Of a stretch of DNA of 41,918 nucleotides, positions 24,688-33,671 are shown in pieces (the stretch's first letter is position 1; every line of letters starts with the position of its first letter). Made by a program: the position numbers and the translations under genes. The notes under the pieces are model-generated. The model searched no databases. It saw only the letters and a program-made list of their open reading frames with translations, and was not told where the DNA came from. Source of the DNA: UBA4582 sp047630175 (GTDB lineage Bacteria > Pseudomonadota > Gammaproteobacteria > Pseudomonadales > Azotimanducaceae); the NCBI GenBank assembly GCA_047630175.1, contig JBLHVI010000028.1:1-41918 (forward strand), in the 5' to 3' direction.

Positions 24688-25694
24688 TGGCACGTAAAAG
24701 ACGAGACATAGAAGCTATCGGTCTGTCGTTTCTTGACGTTATCAGCTGCGGCTTCGGTGCGCTGATACTGCTGTTGGTATTAACCAAGGTTTTCGAGCCC
24801 ATCGTCTTCGAGCAAACCGTTGAAGACCTGCGCGGTTATGTCGCGGCCCTCGAGTTACAGCTCATGGAAATTCGGGGCGAAGCACGTGTGCTTGACAGAG
24901 ACATGATTCGCAAGGAAGACACCGCGCAAGAAAAAATCGAACGCCTTTCTGAGCTCAAAGCTAAGCTCGAGGCCATGCAGGCCCGCTACGACTCGGTGCA
25001 AGACCGTACGCGAGTTAACAGTACTATTGAGCGCCAATTAGCTCAAGCCCGCCAGTCCCTCTCTAAGGAGATGAAACGCTTGCTGGCGGATTTCCAGAAA
25101 GCCGCAGATAACAACAACATTGGTGGTATTCCTGTAGACAGCGAATACGTCATTTTTATTATCGACACATCCGGCAGTATGCGAGAATTCGCATGGAAGT
25201 TAGTACTGCAGAAAGTCGATGAAACTCTAGCAGTGTACCCGCGCCTGAAGGGTATCCAAGTCATGAACGATCAGGGTCAATACATGTTTAGTCAGTACGC
25301 TGGCCAGTGGATACCCGACACACCCGCGAGACGCCAAGCGATTCTTAACCGCTTAGCTAACTGGAACGCTTTTAGCCAGTCCAGTCCCGAACGCGGCATT
25401 GCAACGGCTATCGGCACGTTCTACCGACCTGGCCGCAAGATCAGTTTGTATGTATTCGGGGATGACTTTAACGGTAGATCCATCGGCGCGGTCATCAACC
25501 AAGTCGATCGCATCAATGTGGCTGATGAAAATGGCGATCGGCTCGTGCGTATACATGGTGTGGGCTTCCCAGTGATCTTTGCTCAACCGGCGCAATTTCA
25601 GGGTTCGGGTTTTCGCTTTGCACACTTTATGCGCATTCTGTGTGAACGCAACGGTGGCACTTTTGTCGGTCTGAACGATTTTCGAGCGCTCTGA
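24687..25694 (+). CDS. VWA protein with ExbD-like N-terminal helix (2)
   Basis: 335 residues with the same plan as the preceding protein: a basic start (MARKRR), a transmembrane helix with SFLDVISCGFGALILLLVL (14-32) whose Asp is D17, a long coiled coil (about 45-145) and a VWA domain with MIDAS D160-T-S-G-S164. The two proteins share the FLD-x-x-S-C-G-F-G-A motif but differ in the VWA domain. A heterodimer, like the two-chain stator partners of 5:2 motors, is a natural inference. The ATG at 24687 is reached by a TAATG overlap. It is the last gene of the operon; the next gene is convergent. Confidence 0.88.
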   Translation: MARKRRDIEAIGLSFLDVISCGFGALILLLVLTKVFEPIVFEQTVEDLRGYVAALELQLMEIRGEARVLDRDMIRKEDTAQEKIERLSELKAKLEAMQARYDSVQDRTRVNSTIERQLAQARQSLSKEMKRLLADFQKAADNNNIGGIPVDSEYVIFIIDTSGSMREFAWKLVLQKVDETLAVYPRLKGIQVMNDQGQYMFSQYAGQWIPDTPARRQAILNRLANWNAFSQSSPERGIATAIGTFYRPGRKISLYVFGDDFNGRSIGAVINQVDRINVADENGDRLVRIHGVGFPVIFAQPAQFQGSGFRFAHFMRILCERNGGTFVGLNDFRAL

Positions 25695-25727
25695 TAATCT
25701 GTAATCCTTGCTGAACTTGCGGTTAAC

Positions 25728-27194
25728 CTAGAAGCCGACGCGAATAGTGTACTTGAGCACCGAGGTCGCACCTTCATCAAGCTCAATTAGATACGCCTGA
25801 GTCATACTGTCGATTTTCCGCCCCTTCATATTCTCCTGCGTCACTTGCCAGTCGCCAAACATACGTTCGTTTAAAATGACTTGTGCTTTCTCTGACTTCT
25901 GGTTGCGTACCGCAATTTCATAACCGATCTCGATGACACGTTCACCGAGGCGCTTGAACGATGTTTGGCGGCGTTCCGCAATCAAATCAAAAGCTTTACC
26001 AATCTGCAGGACTGCCGTCTCGTCTCGGGGCAAATGGCGCATCCGGTCTTCGCCCACCAACTGCAAGACTTTATCGCTATCGCGCTGGTAGACCCTGACC
26101 TTGCCCGCTGGTAGCGGCCCACCAAGCCCGTTAGATTTGGCGTTAGCGAACTCTATGAGAATATCAAAATTGGATTTCTGAGCGTCAGCGAACTGATAAT
26201 TCTGCACTTGTGAATCAAGCTGGTAGCGCTTTACATAATTAACCCCGTCAGCTTCCATCAGCCGCAACTGCTTAATCTCATTGTTAGCAAGCGTCGTCTT
26301 GTGAGGCATGGTGTATAAATGGTAGTCGAATAATGCCTGCACTTGAGGCGTCTTGCTGTCAGAACGCATCAACATCACATCACGTTCCATTTCTGGCCGT
26401 CTATCGGCGACACGGTTGACCTGACCGGCGACGAGTTTCAATGTCGTATTCTGATAGCGACTACCGGAGCGGTTGTCCAGACTGACCCATGCGGAAAGAT
26501 CGAAGTTGGATTTTTTCGCATCTAGCACAAAGATGTAATCCGCATGCCATTGAATATTACCCGTAATGTACGAGGTCTCGATCTGCTGGGTGCCTGACGT
26601 TGCACTATCTATCAACCAGACAAGGGTGGGAATTGATTTCAAATCCTCTGGAATAGCATTTAGCGAGATTGTCCCTGTTGGTGCTATTTCGATCTCGTCA
26701 CCAAAATCGACAATTTCCGGATTGATCGCCAGCAGATTGCCCTCTCGATAGATTGTCTCGTACTGGCTTCCCTGCAACACGGTACGCGTATATTTCAGCT
26801 TTTGATTAATAAAGCGTGACAACAACGCATCACGACTAAGCAGATCATAGCGATAGTTTTGCTCCAGAACCGTAAAACCGTGACCGACACCGGCAACACC
26901 CACCGTGACAGAGGTTGGATCAATATCGCGGGCAACATCTTGATATTCAAGCTCGACACGGCCCTTGGGTAGAACAACCTCGCGGACCTCCCGCACCACG
27001 GCGAAATTATTGTTATACACCGTCAAACTCATTTCTTGCTGCGCGTCTTCACCCACCTGTACAGGCCTAGATTGAGCAGCAGCCAACGAGGACAGGCTCG
27101 CCAGCACCAATACGCTAACCAACAGCGGGCCAAGGTTTACTCGCGATATTGATAATTTACTTAACAACTTTCTTGACATAAACCGTCTCCTCAA
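25728..27194 (-). CDS. DUF4139-domain exported protein
   Basis: 488 residues with a signal peptide (VSVLVLASLSSLAAA, cleaved before QSRPV) and then the two-part architecture of DUF4139-containing proteins: an N-terminal strand-rich region with LTVYNNNFAVVREVREV, and the DUF4139 body with WHADYIFVLD, LVAGQVNR and DYHLYTMPHKTTLA. These are secreted or periplasmic beta-rich proteins of unknown function found across proteobacteria. The gene is convergent with the motor-like operon, 33 bases from it, with no clear terminator between. A second ATG (MSRKLLSKL, five residues in) is an equally good start. Confidence 0.88.
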   Translation of the reverse strand: MRRRFMSRKLLSKLSISRVNLGPLLVSVLVLASLSSLAAAQSRPVQVGEDAQQEMSLTVYNNNFAVVREVREVVLPKGRVELEYQDVARDIDPTSVTVGVAGVGHGFTVLEQNYRYDLLSRDALLSRFINQKLKYTRTVLQGSQYETIYREGNLLAINPEIVDFGDEIEIAPTGTISLNAIPEDLKSIPTLVWLIDSATSGTQQIETSYITGNIQWHADYIFVLDAKKSNFDLSAWVSLDNRSGSRYQNTTLKLVAGQVNRVADRRPEMERDVMLMRSDSKTPQVQALFDYHLYTMPHKTTLANNEIKQLRLMEADGVNYVKRYQLDSQVQNYQFADAQKSNFDILIEFANAKSNGLGGPLPAGKVRVYQRDSDKVLQLVGEDRMRHLPRDETAVLQIGKAFDLIAERRQTSFKRLGERVIEIGYEIAVRNQKSEKAQVILNERMFGDWQVTQENMKGRKIDSMTQAYLIELDEGATSVLKYTIRVGF

Positions 27195-27467
27195 ACCGTA
27201 AACACAATAACCAGTTATCCACTAGTCCGATATGAATTGAACAACAATACTATAGCCACATGCTGGAATTAGCGCCTCAACTTGATCCTACGTCTCAGAA
27301 TAGCAAACCATTCATCGTTAGGGCGACTCATTCCCCGGATAACTGATACGCGCAAGGAACGCTGACCCTGACAGCTGACTACGACAGGTATCGCCGCGCA
27401 AATCAGTTTAACCCACTGATAACGCCTGCTAGACTGGCGATCTTCTCTTTAACAGTAATTATTAGCT

Positions 27468-28085
27468 ATGGCGATCAGCAATCAACGCACAGCATTTGGC
27501 GTCAAAATTCTCAACTCCAACCATACAGAAATACGACGCCTTAAGCGCGAAGGTCATGTTGCTGAGTTACACGGCAATAAATTCTGGAACTCCAGCTTTT
27601 TGATTATGGATTACTTGAAAAAGCACCCTTTAAAGAAAGGTGTGCGGGTTCTTGAAATCGGCTGCGGCTGGGGATTACTCGGCATCTTTTGTGCACGACA
27701 GTTCGATGCAAAGGTCACAGGCATTGACGCCGATGGAAATGTTCTGCCTTTCATGCAGCTTCATGCAGAAAGAAATGGCGTAACTATTATTGGTAAGAAA
27801 ATGACATTTCAACAACTCAGCACAGTCAAACTGCAGGAGTTCGATATCATCCTCGGTGCTGACATTTGCTTTTGGGACGAGATGTCCGGCATGTTGCACA
27901 ATCTCATCAGGCGCGCCCAGAAAGCTGGCGTTTCACAGGTGATGATTGCAGACCCATGCCGGGCTCCCTTCACCGAACTGGCACTGCGCTGCAAAACCCA
28001 ATTTGGCGATCAATCTCAGGTCGAGGCAAAATGGCTTAAACGCCCGGTTCCTGCTTCCGGTGAAATTCTTATCGTTAACTTGTAG
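27468..28085 (+). CDS. Class I SAM-dependent methyltransferase (METTL-like)
   Basis: 205 residues with a Rossmann methyltransferase fold. Motif I is VLEIGCGWGLLG near residues 61-72, followed by an acidic motif II (VTGIDAD) and a post-motif segment FDIILGADICFWD. The WNSS segment before motif I and the D-x-C-F after it resemble the METTL/Methyltransf_16 group of protein lysine methyltransferases. The substrate is not evident. The gene is divergent from DUF4139 and 143 bases before rarD. The intergenic segment 27195-27467 shows no strong promoter to my eye. Confidence 0.82.
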   Translation: MAISNQRTAFGVKILNSNHTEIRRLKREGHVAELHGNKFWNSSFLIMDYLKKHPLKKGVRVLEIGCGWGLLGIFCARQFDAKVTGIDADGNVLPFMQLHAERNGVTIIGKKMTFQQLSTVKLQEFDIILGADICFWDEMSGMLHNLIRRAQKAGVSQVMIADPCRAPFTELALRCKTQFGDQSQVEAKWLKRPVPASGEILIVNL

Positions 28086-28228
28086 CTGCACAGCTTCGCA
28101 CTGTCGGTCTTGGTCTCCAAACCTAGTACCGCCATGTTTTTAATCTAAGCCGAGGCTACAGACTGTCCGAACTTGCCATCACCGATGGTCAGCTATACAG
28201 TCCCGGTCCCCGATGACGGCAACCGAAA

Positions 28229-29140
28229 ATGTTTGAGCAAAGAACGAAACAAGGGGCATATTTTGCCCTCGCCGCCTATGGGTTCTGGGGCCTCGCGCCA
28301 CTGTACTTCAAGTTCTTGGCACATGTCTCACCACTGGAGATACTCTGCCATCGCGTGGTCTGGTCGGTACTCCTATTGCTGGGGATTCTCGCTTATATGG
28401 GTGACATGTCAGCCTTGCGAATTGGCACCCGCAAGCTCGCCTTATGTTTACTCACTGCCTTACTACTGTCTGCTAATTGGCTAATCTTCATCTCCGCTAT
28501 TGTCGAAAACAATATAATCGAGGCCAGCCTTGGCTATTTTATTAACCCGCTAGTAAGTGTTTTTTTAGGCATGATATTTCTTCGCGAAACCCTCAGACCC
28601 TTACAGTGGATTGCCGTCGCTATTGCGGCAATGGGTATTGGTTTTCAGGTAGTGTCGTTTGGTGTAGTGCCCTGGATCTCTCTGTCACTGGCGTTCAGCT
28701 TTGGTTTTTATGGGTTGATTCGCAAGCGCATGAACCTGCACTCAGTCGCTGGCCTAACGATTGAGACACTCATGCTGCTGCCCGCCGCATTGCTATTTTT
28801 GAGCTGGATATATGTCAGTGGCGAAATGAGTTTTGGCTATATCGATACCAAGACCACCTTGCTGTTAATGCTCGGCGGAATTGTTACCTCCTTTCCGCTA
28901 TTGTGTTTCGGCGCCGCCGTCAGTCGCTTGTCACTCACCGCCGCTGGTATGTTTCAGTATCTCGCACCTACGCTGTCGCTGATAGTTGCGGTGGGCGTTT
29001 ATGACGAGGCGTTTAGCATTGAACGCCAGATCACTTTCGGTTTCATTTGGGTGGCGCTATTGGTGTTTAGTTTTGAAACATTCCACCATCACCGAAAAGT
29101 CAATCGACGACTCAAGCAGAATCTTTTTAAAGCCAACTAG
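28229..29140 (+). CDS. rarD: RarD, EamA-family transporter
   Basis: 303 residues with ten hydrophobic helices in two EamA repeats. The N-terminus (QGAYFALAAYGFWGLAPLYF) and the HRVVWS element after helix 1 match RarD across its length, and the protein ends in a basic cytosolic tail. RarD members belong to the drug/metabolite transporter superfamily; in Pseudomonas the name comes from a chloramphenicol-resistance phenotype, but the physiological substrate is not settled. It is convergent with the MFS gene, with only seven bases between the ends. Confidence 0.92.
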   Translation: MFEQRTKQGAYFALAAYGFWGLAPLYFKFLAHVSPLEILCHRVVWSVLLLLGILAYMGDMSALRIGTRKLALCLLTALLLSANWLIFISAIVENNIIEASLGYFINPLVSVFLGMIFLRETLRPLQWIAVAIAAMGIGFQVVSFGVVPWISLSLAFSFGFYGLIRKRMNLHSVAGLTIETLMLLPAALLFLSWIYVSGEMSFGYIDTKTTLLLMLGGIVTSFPLLCFGAAVSRLSLTAAGMFQYLAPTLSLIVAVGVYDEAFSIERQITFGFIWVALLVFSFETFHHHRKVNRRLKQNLFKAN

Positions 29141-29147
29141 ATCTGCC

Positions 29148-30539
29148 TCAGCGCTCCGCCATTTCCCGTCGCATGTTGGTATGCGTCTCTTCATCCAACG
29201 TGAACTTAGAGAACATGACAGCGCCAATGGTGTAGCAAATAAAAGGTAGCAGACCATAAAGAAACACCATGGAAATCTGCACTTCCATAGTTTGCACTTG
29301 ATTGGGTACAAAGCCCGAAAATTGCAAAACATATCCGGTGATCAGTATCATCACGCCGGTGGCGCTTTTGAAAGCAAAGTTGAATGCCGCAAAGTACGAG
29401 CCTTCTTTGCGCTCCCCCGTCATGTACTCGTCATAATCAATAATGTCGCTTTGCACAGACGGTGCGATGGTGCCGCCGCACCCTGCTGCCAACCCGGCAA
29501 AAACCGCCAGTATGAAGATAGCATTGACACGCAGGTCAGGCGCTAACCAAGGCAAACTGAACATACATCCAAACGACAACCCGGTGACGATCATCGAGAA
29601 CATCCACAGCCGAATTTTGCCAAAGCGCCGCGACAGAGGCAGCCATAGCGGCACCGACAAGGTTGAGGGCACCATGTAACTGAGGATAATCAGCGCAGCC
29701 AGTTCAGGGCGCCCTACCACATACTGGGCGACATACAGCGTCAATATACCAATCACCGCGCTGCCGATATGCTCAATAAACGAGACCACCAGCACCAACC
29801 GCGCATGATGGTTCTGCCAAACGTCTTTAAACGCACCCAGCGGACTCGCATTAACTCGCCCTTGATAGTCAGAGCGCTCACGCAGCTTGACCACCGCATA
29901 TAAAATCAACATGGCGGTCGCCAAAGATGCTAGCGCACTGAGCTCAAAGGCCGTTTGCCGCACTGCCGCCGAACTCACCTGCTCTGCGTTAATCAGCAAT
30001 TGCATGCTCACCAACGCCAAGATCGAGCCGATAGTGAACGCCGCATGACGCAGCCCATACAAGCGGCTACGCTCGTGATAGTTGGCCGTCAACTCAGCCC
30101 CCAGTGACATATGGGGCACAATAAAGATGGTCGCTGCTGAATAAAACCCAATCACACCTACAGCCATCCAAGCGATTAGGGCGTTACCCTCCAAGCTCGC
30201 TGGGGGCGAAAAAACCATTACAAAAGAACCCGCCACCGGCAAGATGCTGAGCAGCAGCCAAAAACGTCGTCGCCCTAAAGAATGCTGGGTACGATCACTC
30301 AAATAGCCAACCAGTGGGTCGGAGATAGCGTCCCAAACACGTGAGATACCAAAAATAGTCCCCATGACCGCGGGTGCGATTAACAGTACATCCGTTGAAA
30401 ACTTCATGATGTACAGGTTAATCAGCAAGTACATGTAACCGGCGCCCACCCCTGGTGCGCCGTACGCTGTGATTACTGGCCAGCTCAGTCGACCCTGGCT
30501 TGCCGTCTTTGCGGCGGTAGGTGCAGCGAGTTCGCTCAT
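29148..30539 (-). CDS. MFS transporter, GPH (sugar:cation symporter) family
   Basis: 463 residues with about twelve transmembrane helices. The GPH-family signature is present after helix 2 (RVWDAISDPLVGYLSDRTQ) with GRRRFWLL following, and DIIDYDEYMTGERKEGSYFA in the second half is the equivalent family motif. Family members such as MelB move glycosides or related solutes with Na+ or H+; the substrate here is unknown. It is divergent from the acyl-CoA ligase, so the shared 232-base region may be regulated in common. Confidence 0.9.
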   Translation of the reverse strand: MSELAAPTAAKTASQGRLSWPVITAYGAPGVGAGYMYLLINLYIMKFSTDVLLIAPAVMGTIFGISRVWDAISDPLVGYLSDRTQHSLGRRRFWLLLSILPVAGSFVMVFSPPASLEGNALIAWMAVGVIGFYSAATIFIVPHMSLGAELTANYHERSRLYGLRHAAFTIGSILALVSMQLLINAEQVSSAAVRQTAFELSALASLATAMLILYAVVKLRERSDYQGRVNASPLGAFKDVWQNHHARLVLVVSFIEHIGSAVIGILTLYVAQYVVGRPELAALIILSYMVPSTLSVPLWLPLSRRFGKIRLWMFSMIVTGLSFGCMFSLPWLAPDLRVNAIFILAVFAGLAAGCGGTIAPSVQSDIIDYDEYMTGERKEGSYFAAFNFAFKSATGVMILITGYVLQFSGFVPNQVQTMEVQISMVFLYGLLPFICYTIGAVMFSKFTLDEETHTNMRREMAER

Positions 30540-30657
30540 CGTAATCTCGACTTAAAAAAGTAATATAACGTGTCCAATCATGCAAGACCAGCCATCGGCG
30601 ATGCTTGGCGCACCGCTGTTGGAAAGCGCTGCTTAACCTTTGATCTAAAACTAAAGT

Positions 30658-30694
30658 TGATAATACAGCATTTTATCATCGGCTCATTTTGAGC
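30658..30694. repeat. Two small inverted repeats upstream of the acyl-CoA ligase
   Basis: TGATAA (30658-30663) and TTATCA (30673-30678) form one inverted repeat, and GCTCA-TTT-TGAGC (30682-30694) forms another just after it. They lie between divergent genes and may be operator sites. No factor can be named from sequence alone. Confidence 0.3.
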
Positions 30695-30771
30695 TATCCT
30701 AGCGCCGATTGAATTGACCACTCGTAAACACGCTAAATCTGGTTGGTCTACATTTAGGCAGGAGTTCCATA

Positions 30772-32418
30772 ATGACCATGCAAAACACCCCGCTGTTGAT
30801 GTCTCGCATTCTTGGACGAGGCGCTTCGCTCGACCCTAATGAAGAGGTGGTAACGCTACAGGCTAACGGCACCCACAGACAAACCCTGAAAAATACCTGG
30901 GATCGGGCTAATCAAGTCGCTGGCGCCCTTGCTGCACAGGGTATTAACGTCGGAGATCGGGTTGCCAGCTTTATGTGGAACAACTATCGCCACCTTGAAC
31001 TCTACCAAGGCGTGCCCTCGATGGGCGCGGTTCTGCATACACTTAATATTCGCCTGTCACCAACTGATCTTGAATACATTATCAATCACGCCAGCAGCCG
31101 GGTCATTTTTGCTGACGAGGACCTTCTACCCCTACTCGAACCCATTATCGGCAAGATACCCAGTGTTGAGTTACTGGTAATCTGTCGTCATGGCGAGGGC
31201 GGAGAATCCAGTTTCCCGAACTGTATTGACTACGAAGACTTGATCAGCGGTGAATCCACCAGCTATGACTGGCCGGTTATTGATGAGCACGCACCCATGG
31301 GACTCTGCTACACCAGTGGCACAACGGGTAAGCCTAAGGGCGTAATGTACACACATCGCTCGACCTATTTGCACACCATGGCCCAAGCTATGACAGACTC
31401 AATGAATCTGTCGGCGCTGGATTCATTATGCGGCATCGTGCCCATGTTTCATGCCATGGGGTGGGGTTTACCGTTTTCTGCCTCAATGCTCGGTTGCAAG
31501 CAGGTTCTGCCTCATCGATTTATGGCAGCCGACAAGCTGTTGCAGTTGATGGCGGACGAAGAGGTTACTATCTCTGCTGGCGTACCGACCATCTGGCAGG
31601 GTATTCGTGGAATTCTCGAGGCCGATACACATCACAAGTTCGACTTGAGCCAATTGTCCAGGCTAACCTGCGGCGGTTCCGCGCCGCCGGTTTCTATGAT
31701 GCGCTGGTATTGGGATAATTATGGCGTTGAAATGATTCAGGGATGGGGCATGACTGAGACCAATCCTCTGGGCACGCTATCGCGCAAAGTGGCGAAACGT
31801 TCACACCGCAAGATTACCGAAGACCAACAATTCGAAAATGTCGCCAAGGCCGGATTGGCCATTCCAGGACTGGAAATTGAGATCTTCGATGAGAACTGGC
31901 AACGAGTTGCTCATGATGGAGAAGCGGTTGGTGAATTACTGATTCGTGGCCCGTGGATTGCCGCTGAATACTACAACGACCCGCAGCCCGAGAAATTTCA
32001 CGATGGCTGGCTGGTTACCGGCGATGTCGCAAAGATCGACGCTGAGCAATACCTGATCATCGCCGACCGTTCAAAAGACTTAATCAAATCTGGCGGCGAG
32101 TGGATTTCCTCAGTCGATCTAGAGAATCACATAGTCTCTTTGCCTGGTGTTTTACAAGCTGCCGTTGTCGCGCAACCGCATCCACGCTGGGATGAAAGGC
32201 CTGTCGCGTTAGTGATCGTCAACGCAGAAGCCACAGTAACTCGCGATGTGGTACTTGAAGGCTGCGCTGAAATTTTCGCTAAATGGCAGCTGCCTGACGA
32301 TATTATTTTTGTGGCAAATATCCCAATGACCTCAACGGGAAAAATTGACAAGAAGACAATCCGCGCCAATCTTGAAGCGGAAAATTACCAATTACCTGAC
32401 CTACGAGAAGCTAAGTAA
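30772..32418 (+). CDS. Medium/long-chain acyl-CoA ligase
   Basis: 548 residues with all adenylate-forming motifs: YTSGTTGKPKGVMYTH (P-loop), GWGMTETNPLG, GWLVTGDVAKID and DRSKDLIKSGGEWIS, with a catalytic Lys near the end (STGKIDKKTIR). The length and the MYTHRSTYLHTMA segment fit the AlkK-like group, which activates medium- or long-chain fatty acids to CoA thioesters in the cytosol. AGGAG seven bases before the ATG at 30772 supports the start; the ATG at 30778 is also possible. It heads a three-gene operon with a Rieske ferredoxin and TesB. Confidence 0.93.
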   Translation: MTMQNTPLLMSRILGRGASLDPNEEVVTLQANGTHRQTLKNTWDRANQVAGALAAQGINVGDRVASFMWNNYRHLELYQGVPSMGAVLHTLNIRLSPTDLEYIINHASSRVIFADEDLLPLLEPIIGKIPSVELLVICRHGEGGESSFPNCIDYEDLISGESTSYDWPVIDEHAPMGLCYTSGTTGKPKGVMYTHRSTYLHTMAQAMTDSMNLSALDSLCGIVPMFHAMGWGLPFSASMLGCKQVLPHRFMAADKLLQLMADEEVTISAGVPTIWQGIRGILEADTHHKFDLSQLSRLTCGGSAPPVSMMRWYWDNYGVEMIQGWGMTETNPLGTLSRKVAKRSHRKITEDQQFENVAKAGLAIPGLEIEIFDENWQRVAHDGEAVGELLIRGPWIAAEYYNDPQPEKFHDGWLVTGDVAKIDAEQYLIIADRSKDLIKSGGEWISSVDLENHIVSLPGVLQAAVVAQPHPRWDERPVALVIVNAEATVTRDVVLEGCAEIFAKWQLPDDIIFVANIPMTSTGKIDKKTIRANLEAENYQLPDLREAK

Positions 32419-32483
32419 TCCCGGCCACGGGCAACAATAATTGCCTTTTGCACGAGCAGCGCATACGACACGAGTAATTTGTA

Positions 32484-32804
32484 ATGACAGATGGATTTTA
32501 TGTAGTCGCCGCCACCTCGGAAATCGAAGAGGATGGCCAAATGTTTGTTGAACTCGACGGTGAGGATATCCTGCTCGTTAAACATGCGGGTGAATACCAC
32601 GCTGTTGCTTACCTATGCAGTCACGCAGAATTTAGTCTTGAAGGTGGCAGCTTGCACAACGGTTGTATTACTTGCCCGTACCATGGCGCCGAGTTCTCTT
32701 TAACCTCGGGCGAGGCACTTGCCGCCCCTGCTTACGAGCCGATAAAAGTCTATCCTGTGCGTGTCGCAGACGGTGTAATCAGTGTCTGCGCTGTCGCCAA
32801 ATGA
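32484..32804 (+). CDS. Rieske-type [2Fe-2S] ferredoxin
   Basis: 106 residues forming a single small Rieske domain. The cluster ligands are C45 and H47 (CSH) and C64 and H67 (CPYH), the classic C-x-H and C-x2-H pairs, with a Gly-rich segment between. The size matches soluble electron-transfer ferredoxins of the NirD/bphF-like class rather than oxygenase alpha subunits. The reductase or oxygenase partner is not in this window. It lies 65 bases after the acyl-CoA ligase, and its stop overlaps the tesB start as ATGA, so it is co-translated with a fatty-acid enzyme, an unusual neighbour for a ferredoxin. Confidence 0.92.
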   Translation: MTDGFYVVAATSEIEEDGQMFVELDGEDILLVKHAGEYHAVAYLCSHAEFSLEGGSLHNGCITCPYHGAEFSLTSGEALAAPAYEPIKVYPVRVADGVISVCAVAK

Positions 32805-33664
32805 CACCTAATCCGCAGGCTCAAGCACTCATCGAGCTACTGCAATTAGAAAGGATAGAAACGAATATCTGGCGTGGTGGTAACGAAGAGCGTTTCGGCT
32901 TTCGTCTTTTCGGTGGGCAGGTGCTCGCACAAGCTCTAGCAGCAGCCAACAGAACTGTTGACGCTGAGCGCCCCTGCCACTCCTTGCATGGCTATTTTTT
33001 GCGCCCGGGCACTGCTGATGTCCCGGTTATATACAAGGTTGAGCAGATCCGCGACGGTCAAAGCTTCACCACTCGTCGCATAGTCGCTGTACAAAACGGC
33101 GAGGCTATTTTCAGCATGGATGCTTCGTTTCATCGACGTGAATTGGGTCTTACCCACCAAATAGAAATGCGCGATATCCCACCACCAGAGAGCCTTGAAG
33201 ATGACAGTGAGGTTGCCAGACGCCTCAATGATCCCAATCAGCAATGGGCTATGCGAGAGCGCGCATTTGAGCGCCGCTCTATTTTTCAACAGACCAGACC
33301 AGCGGATGACCAAATAAGCAATCCGATGTGGATTCGCTACCGTCAGCCGGTCGATCAAGACCCCATATTACATCGCTGCCTACTCGCCTATGCCTCGGAC
33401 ATGAATCTGGTCTCAACGGCAATATTGCCACACCGCAACGTCGTAAAACCGGGCAAAACCCAGATAGCCAGTCTCGACCATGCCGTCTGGTTTCACCACG
33501 ACCCTGACATCAACGACTGGTTGATCTATATGAAGGAAACACCACAGGGGGGCGCAGGCCGGGGCTTCACTCGTGGCGCCTTCTACACACGCGATGGCGA
33601 GCTCATAGCATCGACCATGCAGGAAGGCCTAATACGCATTCGCCAAGAAACATTGATTAAATAA
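32801..33664 (+). CDS. tesB: Acyl-CoA thioesterase II
   Basis: 287 residues of the double-hotdog TesB family. It has RLFGGQVLAQALAAA near residues 31-45, SLHGYFLRPG, and the catalytic Asp in YASDMNLVST; the conserved Gln appears in MQEGLIR at the end. It hydrolyses acyl-CoA to free acid and CoA in the cytosol. The open frame extends upstream to 32663, but the ATG at 32801 starts the family and overlaps the Rieske stop as ATGA, so I use it. Having ligase and thioesterase in one operon allows acyl-CoA to be made and released. It is convergent with the serine-hydrolase-like gene, with seven bases between. Confidence 0.95.
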   Translation: MTPNPQAQALIELLQLERIETNIWRGGNEERFGFRLFGGQVLAQALAAANRTVDAERPCHSLHGYFLRPGTADVPVIYKVEQIRDGQSFTTRRIVAVQNGEAIFSMDASFHRRELGLTHQIEMRDIPPPESLEDDSEVARRLNDPNQQWAMRERAFERRSIFQQTRPADDQISNPMWIRYRQPVDQDPILHRCLLAYASDMNLVSTAILPHRNVVKPGKTQIASLDHAVWFHHDPDINDWLIYMKETPQGGAGRGFTRGAFYTRDGELIASTMQEGLIRIRQETLIK

Positions 33665-33671
33665 CTTAGCG

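Noticed and set aside
21440..25694. Assigning the operon to Zorya-type phage defence because of a MotA-like protein
   Set aside because: Zorya has ZorA with a long tail, an OmpA-type ZorB and nuclease/helicase partners. Here the partners are VWA proteins and no nuclease or helicase is present.
30721..30771. FadR-like operator before the acyl-CoA ligase (CTGGTTGGTCTAC)
   Set aside because: It contains a TGGTC-like half but no matching second half, so it is not a supportable FadR site.
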